A stretch of DNA of 49,557 nt from an uncultured Eubacteriales bacterium (GTDB lineage Bacteria > Bacillota > Clostridia > Christensenellales > Aristaeellaceae). Position numbers and translations under genes: made by a program. The DNA is taken from the NCBI GenBank assembly GCA_902777335.1, contig CACYTF010000047.1:1-49557 (forward strand), given 5' to 3'. Shown piece by piece: positions 15,944-23,648 of the stretch; position 1 is the stretch's first letter; the number at the start of each line of letters is the position of its first letter. The notes below the pieces were generated by a model. It saw only the letters and a list, made by a program, of their open reading frames with translations, was not told the origin of the DNA and ran no database searches.

Positions 15944-18478
15944 ATGATCAGGGAACTGCTATCATTTGCCGAAGCCAGGGATAAACACGAATACGTCATG
16001 GCGTTTTTGAACAACTCGACCTATGACGAAATGCTGGGCATTGACCTGACCCGGGATCGGTTCAAGTTCCTCTACAACATCAACGACAAGTACCAGGTGC
16101 CCGCCACGGACGGCTCGTACCGGAACTTCTACGAGCACATCGTCGATCACCTGATCCACGACGAGGACCGCCGCCGCTACGCCGAGATCATGGATCCGGA
16201 CACGCTGGCCCAGCGTCTGCTGGATTCGGAGCTGCCCGGCATACTGGAGTTCCAGTACCGCGTCCGGAACCTGGAGGGCGGCTGGCGCTGGGTGGAGCAG
16301 GTGATGGTGGACGGCTCGGTCAACCACCTGCCGGAGAGCTACATCTACTGCTACATATTCGACATTCAGAACGTCAAGGACCGCGAGGCGGGGACTACCC
16401 GGGTCCGGAACAACGCCCACATCACCCACGACGTGCTGACCGGCCTGCTGCGCGAGAACGACTTCTTCAATTCGGCCAAGCTCCTGCTGGCCAACCGCGG
16501 CATGAACTGGATGCTGATGGTGATCGACCTGGAGCAGTTCAAGCTGTTCAACGAGTGGTACGGCCGCGAGGCCGGCGACATGGTGCTGGCGCGCATCGGC
16601 AGCGGCCTCATGCGCGACGCGGAGACCTACGAGGGTCTGGCCGGCTACATGGGCAACGACGACTTCTGCCTGCTGGTGCCCGCCGGACGGATGCAGATGG
16701 AGGCGCTGTACGAGAAGATCCACGGGGTCATCATGCGCTTCGGCGTGTCCATCGGCTTCCTGCCCGCCTTCGGCATCAGCTATTCCAACGGCAACACCTC
16801 CATACTGAACCTGTTCGACCAGGCCTCGCTGGCCTGCCAGAAGGCCAAGCAGGACTTCAAGCAGCGCATACGCACCTTCGACCCGTCCATGTACAACAAG
16901 ACGGCGGAGGACTACCGCATACTCTCCGACTTCCAGGACGCGCTGAAGAACGGCGAGATCACCTTCTACCTGCAGCCCCAGTGCCGCGCCTCCACCAACG
17001 GCGTCGTGGGCGCGGAGTCGCTGGCGCGCTGGATCAAGCCCACCGGCCAGATGGTGCCGCCCTCGGCCTTCGTGCCGGTGCTGGAGAAGTACGGCTTCAT
17101 ACCCGATCTGGACAAGTACATCTGGGAGAGCGTGTGCAAGTGGTGCCGCGCCTGCCTGGACAGGGACCTGCCGCTGATCTCGGTGTCGGTGAACGTGTCG
17201 CAGGTGGACATATTCACGATGAACGTCACCGATTACTTCTGCCGGCTTCTGGAGAAGTACGGCCTGCCCCGGACGGCGCTGAAGATCGAGATCACGGAAT
17301 CCGCCTGCGGCGAGGACGCCCGCGAGGTGCGCGAAACGGTGCAGGCGCTGCGGGAGAACGGCTTTGTGGTGCTGATGGACGACTTCGGCAGCGGCTATTC
17401 GTCGCTGAACATGCTGCACGAGCTGAACATCGACATCATCAAGCTGGACGCCCACTTTTTGCACATGGACAACGTCAGCGACCGCAAGGGCATGCGGATA
17501 CTGGAGTCCATCATCAACATGACCCGGACGCTGGCGCTGCCGATCATCGTGGAGGGCGTGGAGACCGATTCCCAGAAAGTATACCTGGAGAGCCTGGGCT
17601 GCCGCTACATGCAGGGCTATTTCTTCTACAAGCCCATGCCGGTGGCGGCGTTTGAGGCGCTGATCGCCGATCCGAACAACGTGGAAAAGCGCGGCTTTAT
17701 GTTCAAGGCCAACGACCAGTTCCGCATACGCGAGTTCCTGAACGATTCGATCTACAGCGACGCGATGCTGAACAACATCATCGGCCCCGCGGCCATCTAC
17801 GCGCTGCACGACGGCCACGTGGACATCGTGCGCTTCAACCAGCAGTTCTTCAAGGCGGTGAACGTGCCCGACTTCGAGCAGCGGCTGAACGACATCCAGC
17901 GCTTCATGGGCGAGGCCGACGCGAACCGCCTGCGCGAGCTGCTGGAGCGCGCCTACAGCGACCATCTGAACGGCGCCAGCGGCGTGATGAACTTCTCCCG
18001 CTACGACGGCGGCTGCTCCCGCTTCATGATTCACTTTTACTTTTTGAACGAGTCCGGCGACACCCGCCGCTTCTACGGCGCGGCCCGGGATATGACCGAG
18101 ATCGCGAGCCTCAGCCAGCGCATGGAGATGATCGCCCGCTACACGTCGAGGACCATACTCTTCATCTCCCAGAGGGCGGGCCGGGAATACTACGAGGTCG
18201 CCGCCCACGGCCTGGAGCAATGCCTGGGTCTGTCGCGGGGGCAATTGGAGGAGGAACTGAACAGCGGCGCCTACGCGGCGCGGATCGTGCCGGAGCAGCG
18301 GGAATCCCTGATCCGGCTGATCCGGGAAAACAAGTCGACGCGCAAGGGCTTCACCACGTCGTTCAGCGTGTGCGCCGCCGGCGGCAACGCCCTTCGGCTG
18401 CGCATCACCGCCTATTACGTCGACGACGTGCAGAGCGACGTGAAGTGCATACTGTCGCTGTACCTGCCGGAGGAGTGA
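15944..18478 (+). CDS. Cyclic-di-GMP phosphodiesterase (PAS-degenerate GGDEF-EAL)
   Basis: 844-residue cytosolic signalling protein. Order: PAS-like region (about 20-150), GGDEF domain (about 165-310), EAL domain (about 320-575), and a long C-terminal PAS-like sensory region (about 585-844). The GGDEF active site reads Gly-Asn-Asp-Asp-Phe, so cyclase activity is probably lost. The EAL domain keeps its catalytic set: Glu-Ser-Leu in place of Glu-Ala-Leu, Asn in Ser-Val-Asn-Val-Ser, Glu-Ile-Thr-Glu-Ser, Asp-Asp-Phe-Gly-Ser-Gly, Lys in Ile-Lys-Leu-Asp, Glu-Gly-Val-Glu and Gln-Gly-Tyr. Hydrolysis of c-di-GMP is therefore expected. No membrane segments. Monocistronic between its own promoter and the terminator at 18501. 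The input signal is unknown. Confidence 0.9.
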   Translation: MIRELLSFAEARDKHEYVMAFLNNSTYDEMLGIDLTRDRFKFLYNINDKYQVPATDGSYRNFYEHIVDHLIHDEDRRRYAEIMDPDTLAQRLLDSELPGILEFQYRVRNLEGGWRWVEQVMVDGSVNHLPESYIYCYIFDIQNVKDREAGTTRVRNNAHITHDVLTGLLRENDFFNSAKLLLANRGMNWMLMVIDLEQFKLFNEWYGREAGDMVLARIGSGLMRDAETYEGLAGYMGNDDFCLLVPAGRMQMEALYEKIHGVIMRFGVSIGFLPAFGISYSNGNTSILNLFDQASLACQKAKQDFKQRIRTFDPSMYNKTAEDYRILSDFQDALKNGEITFYLQPQCRASTNGVVGAESLARWIKPTGQMVPPSAFVPVLEKYGFIPDLDKYIWESVCKWCRACLDRDLPLISVSVNVSQVDIFTMNVTDYFCRLLEKYGLPRTALKIEITESACGEDAREVRETVQALRENGFVVLMDDFGSGYSSLNMLHELNIDIIKLDAHFLHMDNVSDRKGMRILESIINMTRTLALPIIVEGVETDSQKVYLESLGCRYMQGYFFYKPMPVAAFEALIADPNNVEKRGFMFKANDQFRIREFLNDSIYSDAMLNNIIGPAAIYALHDGHVDIVRFNQQFFKAVNVPDFEQRLNDIQRFMGEADANRLRELLERAYSDHLNGASGVMNFSRYDGGCSRFMIHFYFLNESGDTRRFYGAARDMTEIASLSQRMEMIARYTSRTILFISQRAGREYYEVAAHGLEQCLGLSRGQLEEELNSGAYAARIVPEQRESLIRLIRENKSTRKGFTTSFSVCAAGGNALRLRITAYYVDDVQSDVKCILSLYLPEE

Positions 18479-18500
18479 GTCGTGGATACGGAATGACAAA

Positions 18501-18534
18501 CAAAAACCCTGTCACATAAGTGACAGGGTTTTTG
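18501..18534. terminator. Bidirectional terminator between the EAL gene and tRNA-Ala
   Basis: Perfect 15-bp stem CAAAAACCCTGTCAC / GTGACAGGGTTTTTG with ATAA loop; A- and T-tracts on both sides allow termination of both converging transcripts. Confidence 0.9.
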
Positions 18535-18551
18535 TTCTGGTGGAGCAGAAT

Positions 18552-18599
18552 AATCAAAGCTCGAACCTTCAGATTCCTCTGAGAGTTCGAGCTTTGATT
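18552..18599 (-). repeat. 15-bp inverted repeat downstream of tRNA-Ala
   Basis: AATCAAAGCTCGAAC (18552-18566) is perfectly complementary to 18585-18599; the loop contains a TCAGA/TCTGA inner stem. It directly follows the tRNA 3' end on the minus strand. It lacks a T-run, so it may act as a processing or folding element rather than a terminator. Confidence 0.6.
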
Positions 18600-18603
18600 G
18601 TCT

Positions 18604-18680
18604 TGGTGGAGCATACGAGACTCGAACTCGTGACCTCTACACTGCCAGTGTAGCGCTCTAGCCAACTGAGCTAATGCCCC
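18604..18680 (-). tRNA. tRNA-Ala (anticodon GGC)
   Basis: Read on the minus strand: acceptor GGGGCAT/ATGCTCC, D-arm with AGCTCAGTTGG, anticodon stem CTACA/TGTAG with loop CTGGCAG (anticodon GGC, decoding GCC/GCU), T-arm with GTTCGAGTC, discriminator A and encoded CCA. All four arms pair, with one G-U in the acceptor stem. A TTTACA-17-TATAAT promoter precedes it. Confidence 0.97.
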
Positions 18681-18700
18681 ATGTCCTGACGACGAGAGTT

Positions 18701-18729
18701 ATTATAGCACAGCCCGGCGGTTTTGTAAA
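18701..18729 (-). promoter_or_regulatory. Promoter of tRNA-Ala
   Basis: On the minus strand TTTACA (18729-18724), 17-base spacer, TATAAT (18706-18701), about 20 bases before the tRNA. Confidence 0.75.
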
Positions 18730-18838
18730 TACCTTTTTGAGTGTATTTTTTGTGAAGTCTGATTTGACTGAAGTTAAACAAATTATGGGCCCAATGGGTG
18801 TTATAGCGTATGGAAAATGAAAATGCACATATACTATA

Positions 18839-18868
18839 TTGACAATGCACGTACAACGCATGTATAAT
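18839..18868 (+). promoter_or_regulatory. Promoter of the RelB/YoeB module
   Basis: TTGACA (18839-18844), 18-base spacer, TATAAT (18863-18868). GCACGTACAACGCATGT over the spacer is an imperfect palindrome that could be the antitoxin operator (inference). Confidence 0.75.
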
Positions 18869-18887
18869 AGTAATGGAGGTGGAAGTG

Positions 18888-19151
18888 ATGACCAATGTGA
18901 CAATCCGCATGGACGAGGGCTTGAAGCGGCAATCCGAGGCTGTGTTTGATGAAATGGGTCTGACTATGACCACGGCGATCACCCTGTTTATCAAGGCCGT
19001 GATTCGTGAGAACCGGATTCCGTTTGAAATTCGGGTCGATCCCTTTTTCAGCGCCTCAAACCAGGCGCGCTTACGTGCCGCCGCGGAAGACATGGATGCC
19101 CGGCGTAATACGGCGCAGCATGAATTGGTTGAGGTGAACGACGTTGATTAA
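18888..19151 (+). CDS. RelB/DinJ family antitoxin
   Basis: 87-residue antitoxin. The N-terminal ribbon-helix-helix (Asn-Val-Thr-Ile-Arg-Met-Asp-Glu-x-Leu-Lys, then Ala-Ile-Thr-Leu-Phe-Ile-Lys-Ala-Val) binds operator DNA; the C-terminal part should wrap the toxin. An ATG at 18873 overlaps the GGAGGTGG ribosome binding site, so ATG 18888 is chosen. Overlaps the toxin gene by 8 bases. Family members autorepress with the toxin as corepressor. The pairing of a DinJ-type RHH antitoxin with a YoeB-type toxin is a known mix-and-match arrangement. Confidence 0.92.
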   Translation: MTNVTIRMDEGLKRQSEAVFDEMGLTMTTAITLFIKAVIRENRIPFEIRVDPFFSASNQARLRAAAEDMDARRNTAQHELVEVNDVD

Positions 19152-19404
19152 GATCTGGCACGACATGGCGTGGGAGGACTATCTTTACTGGCAAAGAGAA
19201 AACCGCGTGATGGTCAAGCGAATCAATACGCTCATTCGGGATATTGAGCGTAACCCGTTCGAAGGTATCGGCAAGCCCGAGCCGTTGAAGGGCGACTTGT
19301 CCGGCTGGTGGTCGCGCAGGATCGATGAGGCAAACAGAATTGTATACCGCGTTGTCAAGGGTGAACTGGAGCTGCTGCAATGCGGCGGGCATTACAGGGA
19401 TTGA
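19144..19404 (+). CDS. yoeB: YoeB/Txe family mRNA interferase toxin
   Basis: 86-residue RelE-superfamily ribosome-dependent endoribonuclease that cleaves mRNA in the A site. The block Gly-Ile-Gly-Lys-Pro-Glu-Pro-Leu-Lys-Gly-Asp-Leu-Ser-Gly-Trp-Trp-Ser-Arg-Arg-Ile and the C-terminal His-Tyr pair (Gly-Gly-His-Tyr-Arg-Asp) are the YoeB signature, with the catalytic Glu, Arg, His and Tyr all present. Start is TTG at 19144, overlapping the end of the antitoxin gene, which fits translational coupling. Appears intact. Confidence 0.94.
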   Translation: MIKIWHDMAWEDYLYWQRENRVMVKRINTLIRDIERNPFEGIGKPEPLKGDLSGWWSRRIDEANRIVYRVVKGELELLQCGGHYRD

Positions 19405-19463
19405 GCAAAAAACAGCCACCGCTCCCATGTCGGGCAGGCGATGGCTTGTTCTTTGGAACAGAC

Positions 19464-19988
19464 TCAGCGGCGTCTCAACTGTCCCTGCAGCTTGGCAATC
19501 TTCCTGTTGGTCAGGCCGTGCATGACCAGGTTGATGCATATGAGCAATCCGATAAAGGCAAATATGCCGATGATAACGCCGTAGATCACCAGATCCGGGG
19601 TGGTGCTGAGGGCAGACATCTGGGGGAATGACGCGAGGAGCTCTTTATAGGGCACAAAGGTATTCGAGATGTACACGCCAACCATTGTAAAGCAGCACAG
19701 AGCGATGACGCCCAACAGGGAACTGATGATGCTCAACGACGAGCGGCCGGGCCTGTTTTTTCTGTAGTTTACGCCATGCATGATCAGGTTCATGCCGATC
19801 AACAGCCCAATAAAGGCAAAAACAGCAATGATGACGGCGACCAGGCCGGTGTTGGACACGGTTTCCAGGGAAACGATATTGGCCGTATACTCCACCTTTA
19901 AGTCTTTGATTTTGGTTGCAATGATTGCACCGCCGCCGGTAAAGCAGATGAAGGTAACGATACCCAACAGTATGCTGATAATGCCCAT
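19464..19988 (-). CDS. Four-helix membrane protein with internal duplication
   Basis: 174 residues, not recognised. Two halves each contain two hydrophobic segments and end in a near-identical motif: Phe-Ala-Phe-Ile-Gly-Leu-Leu-Ile-Gly-Met-Asn-Leu-Ile-Met-His-Gly, followed by Val-Asn-Tyr-Arg-Lys, against Phe-Ala-Phe-Ile-Gly-Leu-Leu-Ile-Cys-Ile-Asn-Leu-Val-Met-His-Gly, followed by Leu-Thr-Asn-Arg-Lys. It therefore arose by duplication of a two-helix unit. ATG at 19986-19988 with AAGGAG upstream is preferred to the GTG at 20006. It has its own consensus promoter (20019-20047) and is convergent with the YoeB gene. The basic C-terminal tail is predicted cytosolic. Function unknown. Confidence 0.8.
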   Translation of the reverse strand: MGIISILLGIVTFICFTGGGAIIATKIKDLKVEYTANIVSLETVSNTGLVAVIIAVFAFIGLLIGMNLIMHGVNYRKNRPGRSSLSIISSLLGVIALCCFTMVGVYISNTFVPYKELLASFPQMSALSTTPDLVIYGVIIGIFAFIGLLICINLVMHGLTNRKIAKLQGQLRRR

Positions 19989-20018
19989 AGTGATTCTCCT
20001 TAACACTTTATCACGATT

Positions 20019-20047
20019 ATTATAGGTAACCCGTCACAGGCTGTCAA
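20019..20047 (-). promoter_or_regulatory. Consensus promoter of the four-helix membrane protein
   Basis: On the minus strand TTGACA (20047-20042), exactly 17 bases, TATAAT (20024-20019); a perfect sigma-A promoter with a short leader. Confidence 0.85.
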
Positions 20048-20184
20048 GGGAACGCCCGCAAATGTCGAAATATCGCGCGAATCCCGCTGTATTTGGCGCC
20101 GCTTTGCGTGCAATGATTCTTGCGTTTATCGATATCCCATGGTATCGGAAACTGTGAAAATCACGTTATCCCCCGGCAGGGTTC

Positions 20185-20213
20185 TTGTAATTGCCCGGCG
20201 GCTATACTATAAT
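20185..20213 (+). promoter_or_regulatory. Promoter of folT
   Basis: TTGTAA (20185-20190), 17-base spacer, TATAAT (20208-20213), just upstream of the riboswitch. Confidence 0.75.
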
Positions 20214-20218
20214 GATGG

Positions 20219-20315
20219 CGACAGAGTAGGGCCTGCTTCGTTAAGTGCCGCCAAAATGGGGAGTTGTTTGGCGGACGAAGGCGCAAGCCGCGGTTGAAGG
20301 CCCGCACCCGCTGAT
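20219..20315 (+). promoter_or_regulatory. Tetrahydrofolate (THF-I) riboswitch
   Basis: Contains the conserved THF riboswitch blocks in order: AGAGTAG (20223-20229), CTTCGTTAAGTGCCG (20236-20250), a GCCGCCAA.../TTGGCGGAC hairpin, GACGAAGGCGCAAGCCGCGG with the small GGCGCAAGCC stem-loop, and TTGAAGG...GCACCCGCTG closing the outer stem. It lies between a promoter and folT, whose product imports folates, so folate-dependent repression is expected. AAAGGAGG is about 55 bases further downstream, consistent with translational control. Recognised by eye against the known consensus. This and the two promoters account for the 19989-20382 gap. Confidence 0.92.
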
Positions 20316-20382
20316 CCACATCAAGGAGAAAACCATAAGCCTCCTTATGCAGCAAGTGTTTGCTCTGAAAGGAGGTCTATTT

Positions 20383-21453
20383 ATGTCCCGGAACACCCCC
20401 GATGCCGCGAGGCTGTTTGCCTCGCCTTTTTCCCGCGAATACTGGCGCTGTGCCGCCGGTGAATTCAGAAAGCAGCGCGTGCTGATCTTCGCGGCGCTGA
20501 TGATCGCGCTGCGCGTGGCGCTGAAGCCGCTGGGCATACCGATCGCCGCCGATTTGAAGATCAACGTGGCGTTCTTCATCAACGCCTACGGGGCCATGGT
20601 GTTCGGACCGGTGGTGGCCGCGGTGGCCGCCGCCATCTCCGACACGCTGGGCTGCATACTGTTCCCGACGGGGGTCTACTTCTTCCCGTTCATATTCATC
20701 GAGATCGCCGGGTCGGTGATCTTCGCGCTGTTCCTGTACCGGGCCGAGGTCACGGCGAAGCGGGTGATACTGTCCCGGTTCTGCATCGACTTCTTCGTGA
20801 ACATCGTGCTGAACACCCCGGTGATGTGGCTGTACTACCGCATGGTGATGGGCAAGAGCTACGCGCTGTTCGACCTGGTGCGCGTGGTGAAGAACCTGGC
20901 GATGTTCCCGATCGAGTCGGTGCTGCTGATCCTGTTTCTGCGCACGGTGATACCGCCCACCCGAAAGCTGGGCTATGTGTTCAGCGGCGTGGACGGGCTG
21001 CGCTTTACGAAGAAGAACATCGCGCTGCTGGTGGCGCTGGTGCTGATCGGCGCGGGGGCGGTGACCGGCTACGCGATCAACCACTACAACACCACCTCGC
21101 TGAGCGCCGGGTACGCGCCCGCCGAGCGCCTCGCGCGCAACACGGAGATGGGGGATTGGGCCGTGGCGGAATCGGACCGGCTGGACGTGGAAGACACCGT
21201 GGCCGTGATCGAGAGCGCCCGCCGCAGGGTCGGCGACCCGAAGCTGACCTACACAGTGGCCCTGTACCGGCTGGATAAGGCGGCCTTTGACGCAAAGGCC
21301 GCGGCCGACGAGAAGTACACCCTGGACACCGTGAAGGGCTACTCCAAATCGAAGGCCGCCGCGGACGACGCGCTGACGCGGGTGGCAACGGCCACCGCCG
21401 TGACGAACAAGAAGACGGGGGAGCACCTGTCGATGCAGATCGAATTCGATTAA
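20383..21453 (+). CDS. folT: Folate ECF transporter S component (FolT) with a C-terminal extension
   Basis: 356 residues. About residues 25-200 are a multi-helix ECF S-component (membrane folate-binding subunit), with the hydrophobic Ala-Tyr-Gly-Ala-Met-Val-Phe-Gly-Pro-Val segment and Gly-Val-Tyr-Phe-Phe-Pro. It would need the shared EcfA/A'/T module encoded elsewhere. Unlike typical FolT proteins (about 170-200 residues), this one continues with another helix (about 215-230), a further one (about 207-237 region: Asn-Ile-Ala-Leu-Leu-Val-Ala-Leu-Val-Leu) and a roughly 115-residue polar tail predicted outside the membrane. ATG 20383 follows AAAGGAGG; the open frame reaching further upstream overlaps the riboswitch and is not coding. 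Folate specificity rests on the riboswitch plus family resemblance. Confidence 0.85.
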   Translation: MSRNTPDAARLFASPFSREYWRCAAGEFRKQRVLIFAALMIALRVALKPLGIPIAADLKINVAFFINAYGAMVFGPVVAAVAAAISDTLGCILFPTGVYFFPFIFIEIAGSVIFALFLYRAEVTAKRVILSRFCIDFFVNIVLNTPVMWLYYRMVMGKSYALFDLVRVVKNLAMFPIESVLLILFLRTVIPPTRKLGYVFSGVDGLRFTKKNIALLVALVLIGAGAVTGYAINHYNTTSLSAGYAPAERLARNTEMGDWAVAESDRLDVEDTVAVIESARRRVGDPKLTYTVALYRLDKAAFDAKAAADEKYTLDTVKGYSKSKAAADDALTRVATATAVTNKKTGEHLSMQIEFD

Positions 21454-21457
21454 CGAA

Positions 21458-21519
21458 CGGCAAGCCGCAAGCGCGGGGGCGATCACGCTATGGATCGCCC
21501 CCGCGCTTGCGGCTTGCCG
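21458..21519. terminator. 27-bp perfect hairpin between convergent genes
   Basis: Bases 21458-21484 are fully complementary to 21493-21519 with an 8-base loop. No T-run follows on either strand. It begins 5 bases after the folT stop and ends 5 bases before the stop of the convergent gene, so it probably ends or protects both transcripts. Confidence 0.75.
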
Positions 21520-21524
21520 GCAAC

Positions 21525-22898
21525 TCAGCTGGCCACGTCCAGGTACAGCGCCACCAGCCGCGGGTAGTATTCGCTCTGGTACATGTACTGGCCGTCCACG
21601 TAGGCGTAGGCCAGGTACCTGCGGCCCAGGGTCGGCGCGGTGACGGCGCTCTCGTTGGCCAGGATCACCAGCTGGCGCTCGTCCTTGCCCACGTCCATCA
21701 CCAGATAGGTGGTGTCGCCGTCGGTGAAGCTGTCGATGACGGGGCCCTTGCAGGCGAAGCTCTGGTAGCGCCAGTTCTCGAACATCACGCGCAGCTGCGG
21801 GTAGTCCATGGCCCAGGCGCGGTCGCGCATCTCGGCCAGCGACGGCTTGTAGTTCACGTTGAAGCTGATCACGGCGTCCTCGCGCCCCGGCTTGATGGCG
21901 CGGAAGCGCACGGTGTTGCTGCCGTAGCTGGTGAACCGGGCGATGAATGAGAAGCGGCCGGTCTGCGGGTCCACGTTCAGGCTCTCGGGGATGTGGTCGG
22001 TGTCCACGGAGATCGACGCGCCGGGCTCGGTGGTGCCGGTGACGGCCATCGTGCGGGCGGAGCTCTGGTCGCTGACGGTGGTGTCCAGCTCCAGCTCGAT
22101 GTCGTAGTGCGGGCGGACGATGACCACTTCCTTGCGGGATTCCCGGTGCTTCGGCGTGCGCACGATCAGCGTGATCACGTTGTCGCCGATGGGCTTCACG
22201 CCCACGTAGGTGGACAGCAGGCCGCTGCGGTCCACGGAGGCGGTCACGTCTTCGCCGTTGACGAACACGGTGCTGCCGGGTACCACGTTCAGCACCAGCG
22301 GGTAGATGCCGGTGACCACGTTGATGCGGTCGACGGCCGGGCTGGTGACGGACAGCGGCGACGCGGGCACGTCGATGTGAAAGTTGAACGGCGGCAGCTC
22401 GGTCTTCTTGCCCTTCTCGGAGATCAGCATCGGGGACAGCGTGATGTCCGCGTACTCCACGTCGGCCACGTTCAGGCCGAACCAGTCGGAGTCGGCCACC
22501 TCCAGGCGCGCGACGCCGCCGGAGATCGACAGCGAGCGGTTCATCTCCGGCAGGTAGATCTGGTCCCCGTCCTTGCCGTAGAAGATCATGGCGTGGCCCT
22601 GGCGCAGATCGTCCATCTGCACGGCGGAGAGCGTGGGGGCGTAGGCGCCGCGGGTGTACAGCCGGGTCAGCCTGTAGCTCTGGATCCAGCCCACCAGCTT
22701 GTACGCGCCGATGGCCAGCGCCACGACGAACAGCACGATCAGCCCGGCGAAGACCGCCCGCTGGGCCGGGGTGCGCTTTTCGCGCCGGGCGCGCTGGGGC
22801 TGCCCGCCGTCTGTGTGGGCCGCGGGCAGGGGCTGTTTGCAGCTGGGGCAGTACAGCGCTTCGTCGGCGCACACGCTGCCGCAATAAGGACACTTCAA
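21525..22898 (-). CDS. Zinc-ribbon membrane-anchored protein with large extracytoplasmic region
   Basis: 457 residues. N-terminal zinc ribbon with Cys-Pro-Tyr-Cys and Cys-Pro-Ser-Cys (about residues 3-20), a basic linker, one membrane helix (about 50-70), then about 385 residues outside the cell. The extracellular part has beta-rich segments, including Ig-like/PEGA-like stretches (Gly-Ser-Thr-Val-Phe-Val-Asn-Gly-Glu-Asp-Val) and an FxxRFTSxGxNTVRFRA strand pair. This is the common 'zinc ribbon - TM - PEGA-like' design of Bacillota surface proteins with unknown function; TcaA-type proteins share it. Start is TTG at 22896-22898 with GGAGG 6 bases upstream; a TATACT -10 lies near 22934-22939 on the minus strand. 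Confidence 0.82.
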   Translation of the reverse strand: MKCPYCGSVCADEALYCPSCKQPLPAAHTDGGQPQRARREKRTPAQRAVFAGLIVLFVVALAIGAYKLVGWIQSYRLTRLYTRGAYAPTLSAVQMDDLRQGHAMIFYGKDGDQIYLPEMNRSLSISGGVARLEVADSDWFGLNVADVEYADITLSPMLISEKGKKTELPPFNFHIDVPASPLSVTSPAVDRINVVTGIYPLVLNVVPGSTVFVNGEDVTASVDRSGLLSTYVGVKPIGDNVITLIVRTPKHRESRKEVVIVRPHYDIELELDTTVSDQSSARTMAVTGTTEPGASISVDTDHIPESLNVDPQTGRFSFIARFTSYGSNTVRFRAIKPGREDAVISFNVNYKPSLAEMRDRAWAMDYPQLRVMFENWRYQSFACKGPVIDSFTDGDTTYLVMDVGKDERQLVILANESAVTAPTLGRRYLAYAYVDGQYMYQSEYYPRLVALYLDVAS

Positions 22899-22992
22899 GG
22901 GCTGCCTCCGTTCAATCGCATTGATGTAGAGTCAGTATATCACAGTTGCCCCAAAAGCGCAAAGATTTGTTGGTCAATTTTGTGTTTATCTC

Positions 22993-23020
22993 TCGACATT
23001 CGCGAAAAACATGGTATAAT
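22993..23020 (+). promoter_or_regulatory. Promoter of the desulfurase-thiI operon
   Basis: TCGACA (22993-22998), 16-base spacer, TATAAT (23015-23020), about 30 bases before the first gene. Confidence 0.65.
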
Positions 23021-23051
23021 TATCATAGGACTTTTATTGGAGGACTGTATC

Positions 23052-23648
23052 ATGGATGATTTTCTGGAGATTATCGCGGTAAGGCGCAAGCAGGGCCTCT
23101 ATACGGCGCTGTACTATATGTCCTGGATGTTCATATTGCTGTTTGCCCTGATGGCGGCCATATCGCTGACGAGCATCGTGGGCATGAACCCGGAGACGGG
23201 CGGCGTGGTGTTCTCCTGGCAGAGTCTCTTGCTGACGGTGGTGTTCGGCGGCGGCGCGTTTTTGCTTTGGCGCGGCTCGGACAACTGCCGCGTGGAGTAC
23301 GACTACACGTTCACCAACGGCAATCTGGACGTATCCCGCGTGCTGAACAACAAGCGCAGGAAGTACCTGACGGCGCTGGAGATGAAGGACGTCATCCGCT
23401 GCGGCCCCGCCGCGGGCCCGGCTTTCATGAAGACGCTGAACGAGCCCGGCATCAAGCGCCACAACTGGTTTGTGAACCGGGAGGCCAATCTGTATTTCTT
23501 CTACTTTCAGCGCAAGAACATCAAGCACGTGATCGTGCTGGAGCTGACCGACGAGATGATCCGCATGATCCGCAGCAAGAACTATTTGCCGCGGGAGGCC
23601 TGGTACGAGGCGGACGGTACCCAGAGCTATGGCAGGCGCGTATCTTGA
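23052..23648 (+). CDS. Two-helix membrane protein (DUF6106-like)
   Basis: 198 residues. N-terminal cytosolic stretch Met-Asp-Asp-Phe-Leu-Glu-Ile-Ile-Ala-Val-Arg-Arg, two hydrophobic helices (about 20-42 and 55-73), then a ~120-residue soluble domain rich in beta-type and charged residues. It resembles a Bacillota family of small membrane proteins often annotated DUF6106; that name is from memory. The frame is open far upstream, but the ATG at 23052 with TTGGAGGACTGTATC before it is the real start. The last 20 bases overlap the desulfurase gene. Function unknown; the coupling to iscS-thiI may be only operon structure. Confidence 0.75.
   Translation: MDDFLEIIAVRRKQGLYTALYYMSWMFILLFALMAAISLTSIVGMNPETGGVVFSWQSLLLTVVFGGGAFLLWRGSDNCRVEYDYTFTNGNLDVSRVLNNKRRKYLTALEMKDVIRCGPAAGPAFMKTLNEPGIKRHNWFVNREANLYFFYFQRKNIKHVIVLELTDEMIRMIRSKNYLPREAWYEADGTQSYGRRVS

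Noticed and set aside
15962..18499. Minus-strand 845-codon open frame opposite the EAL gene
   Set aside because: Same antisense artefact; the plus strand encodes clear EAL catalytic motifs.
20245..20382. Upstream extension of the FolT reading frame
   Set aside because: It overlaps the THF riboswitch; the strong AAAGGAGG before ATG 20383 sets the start.
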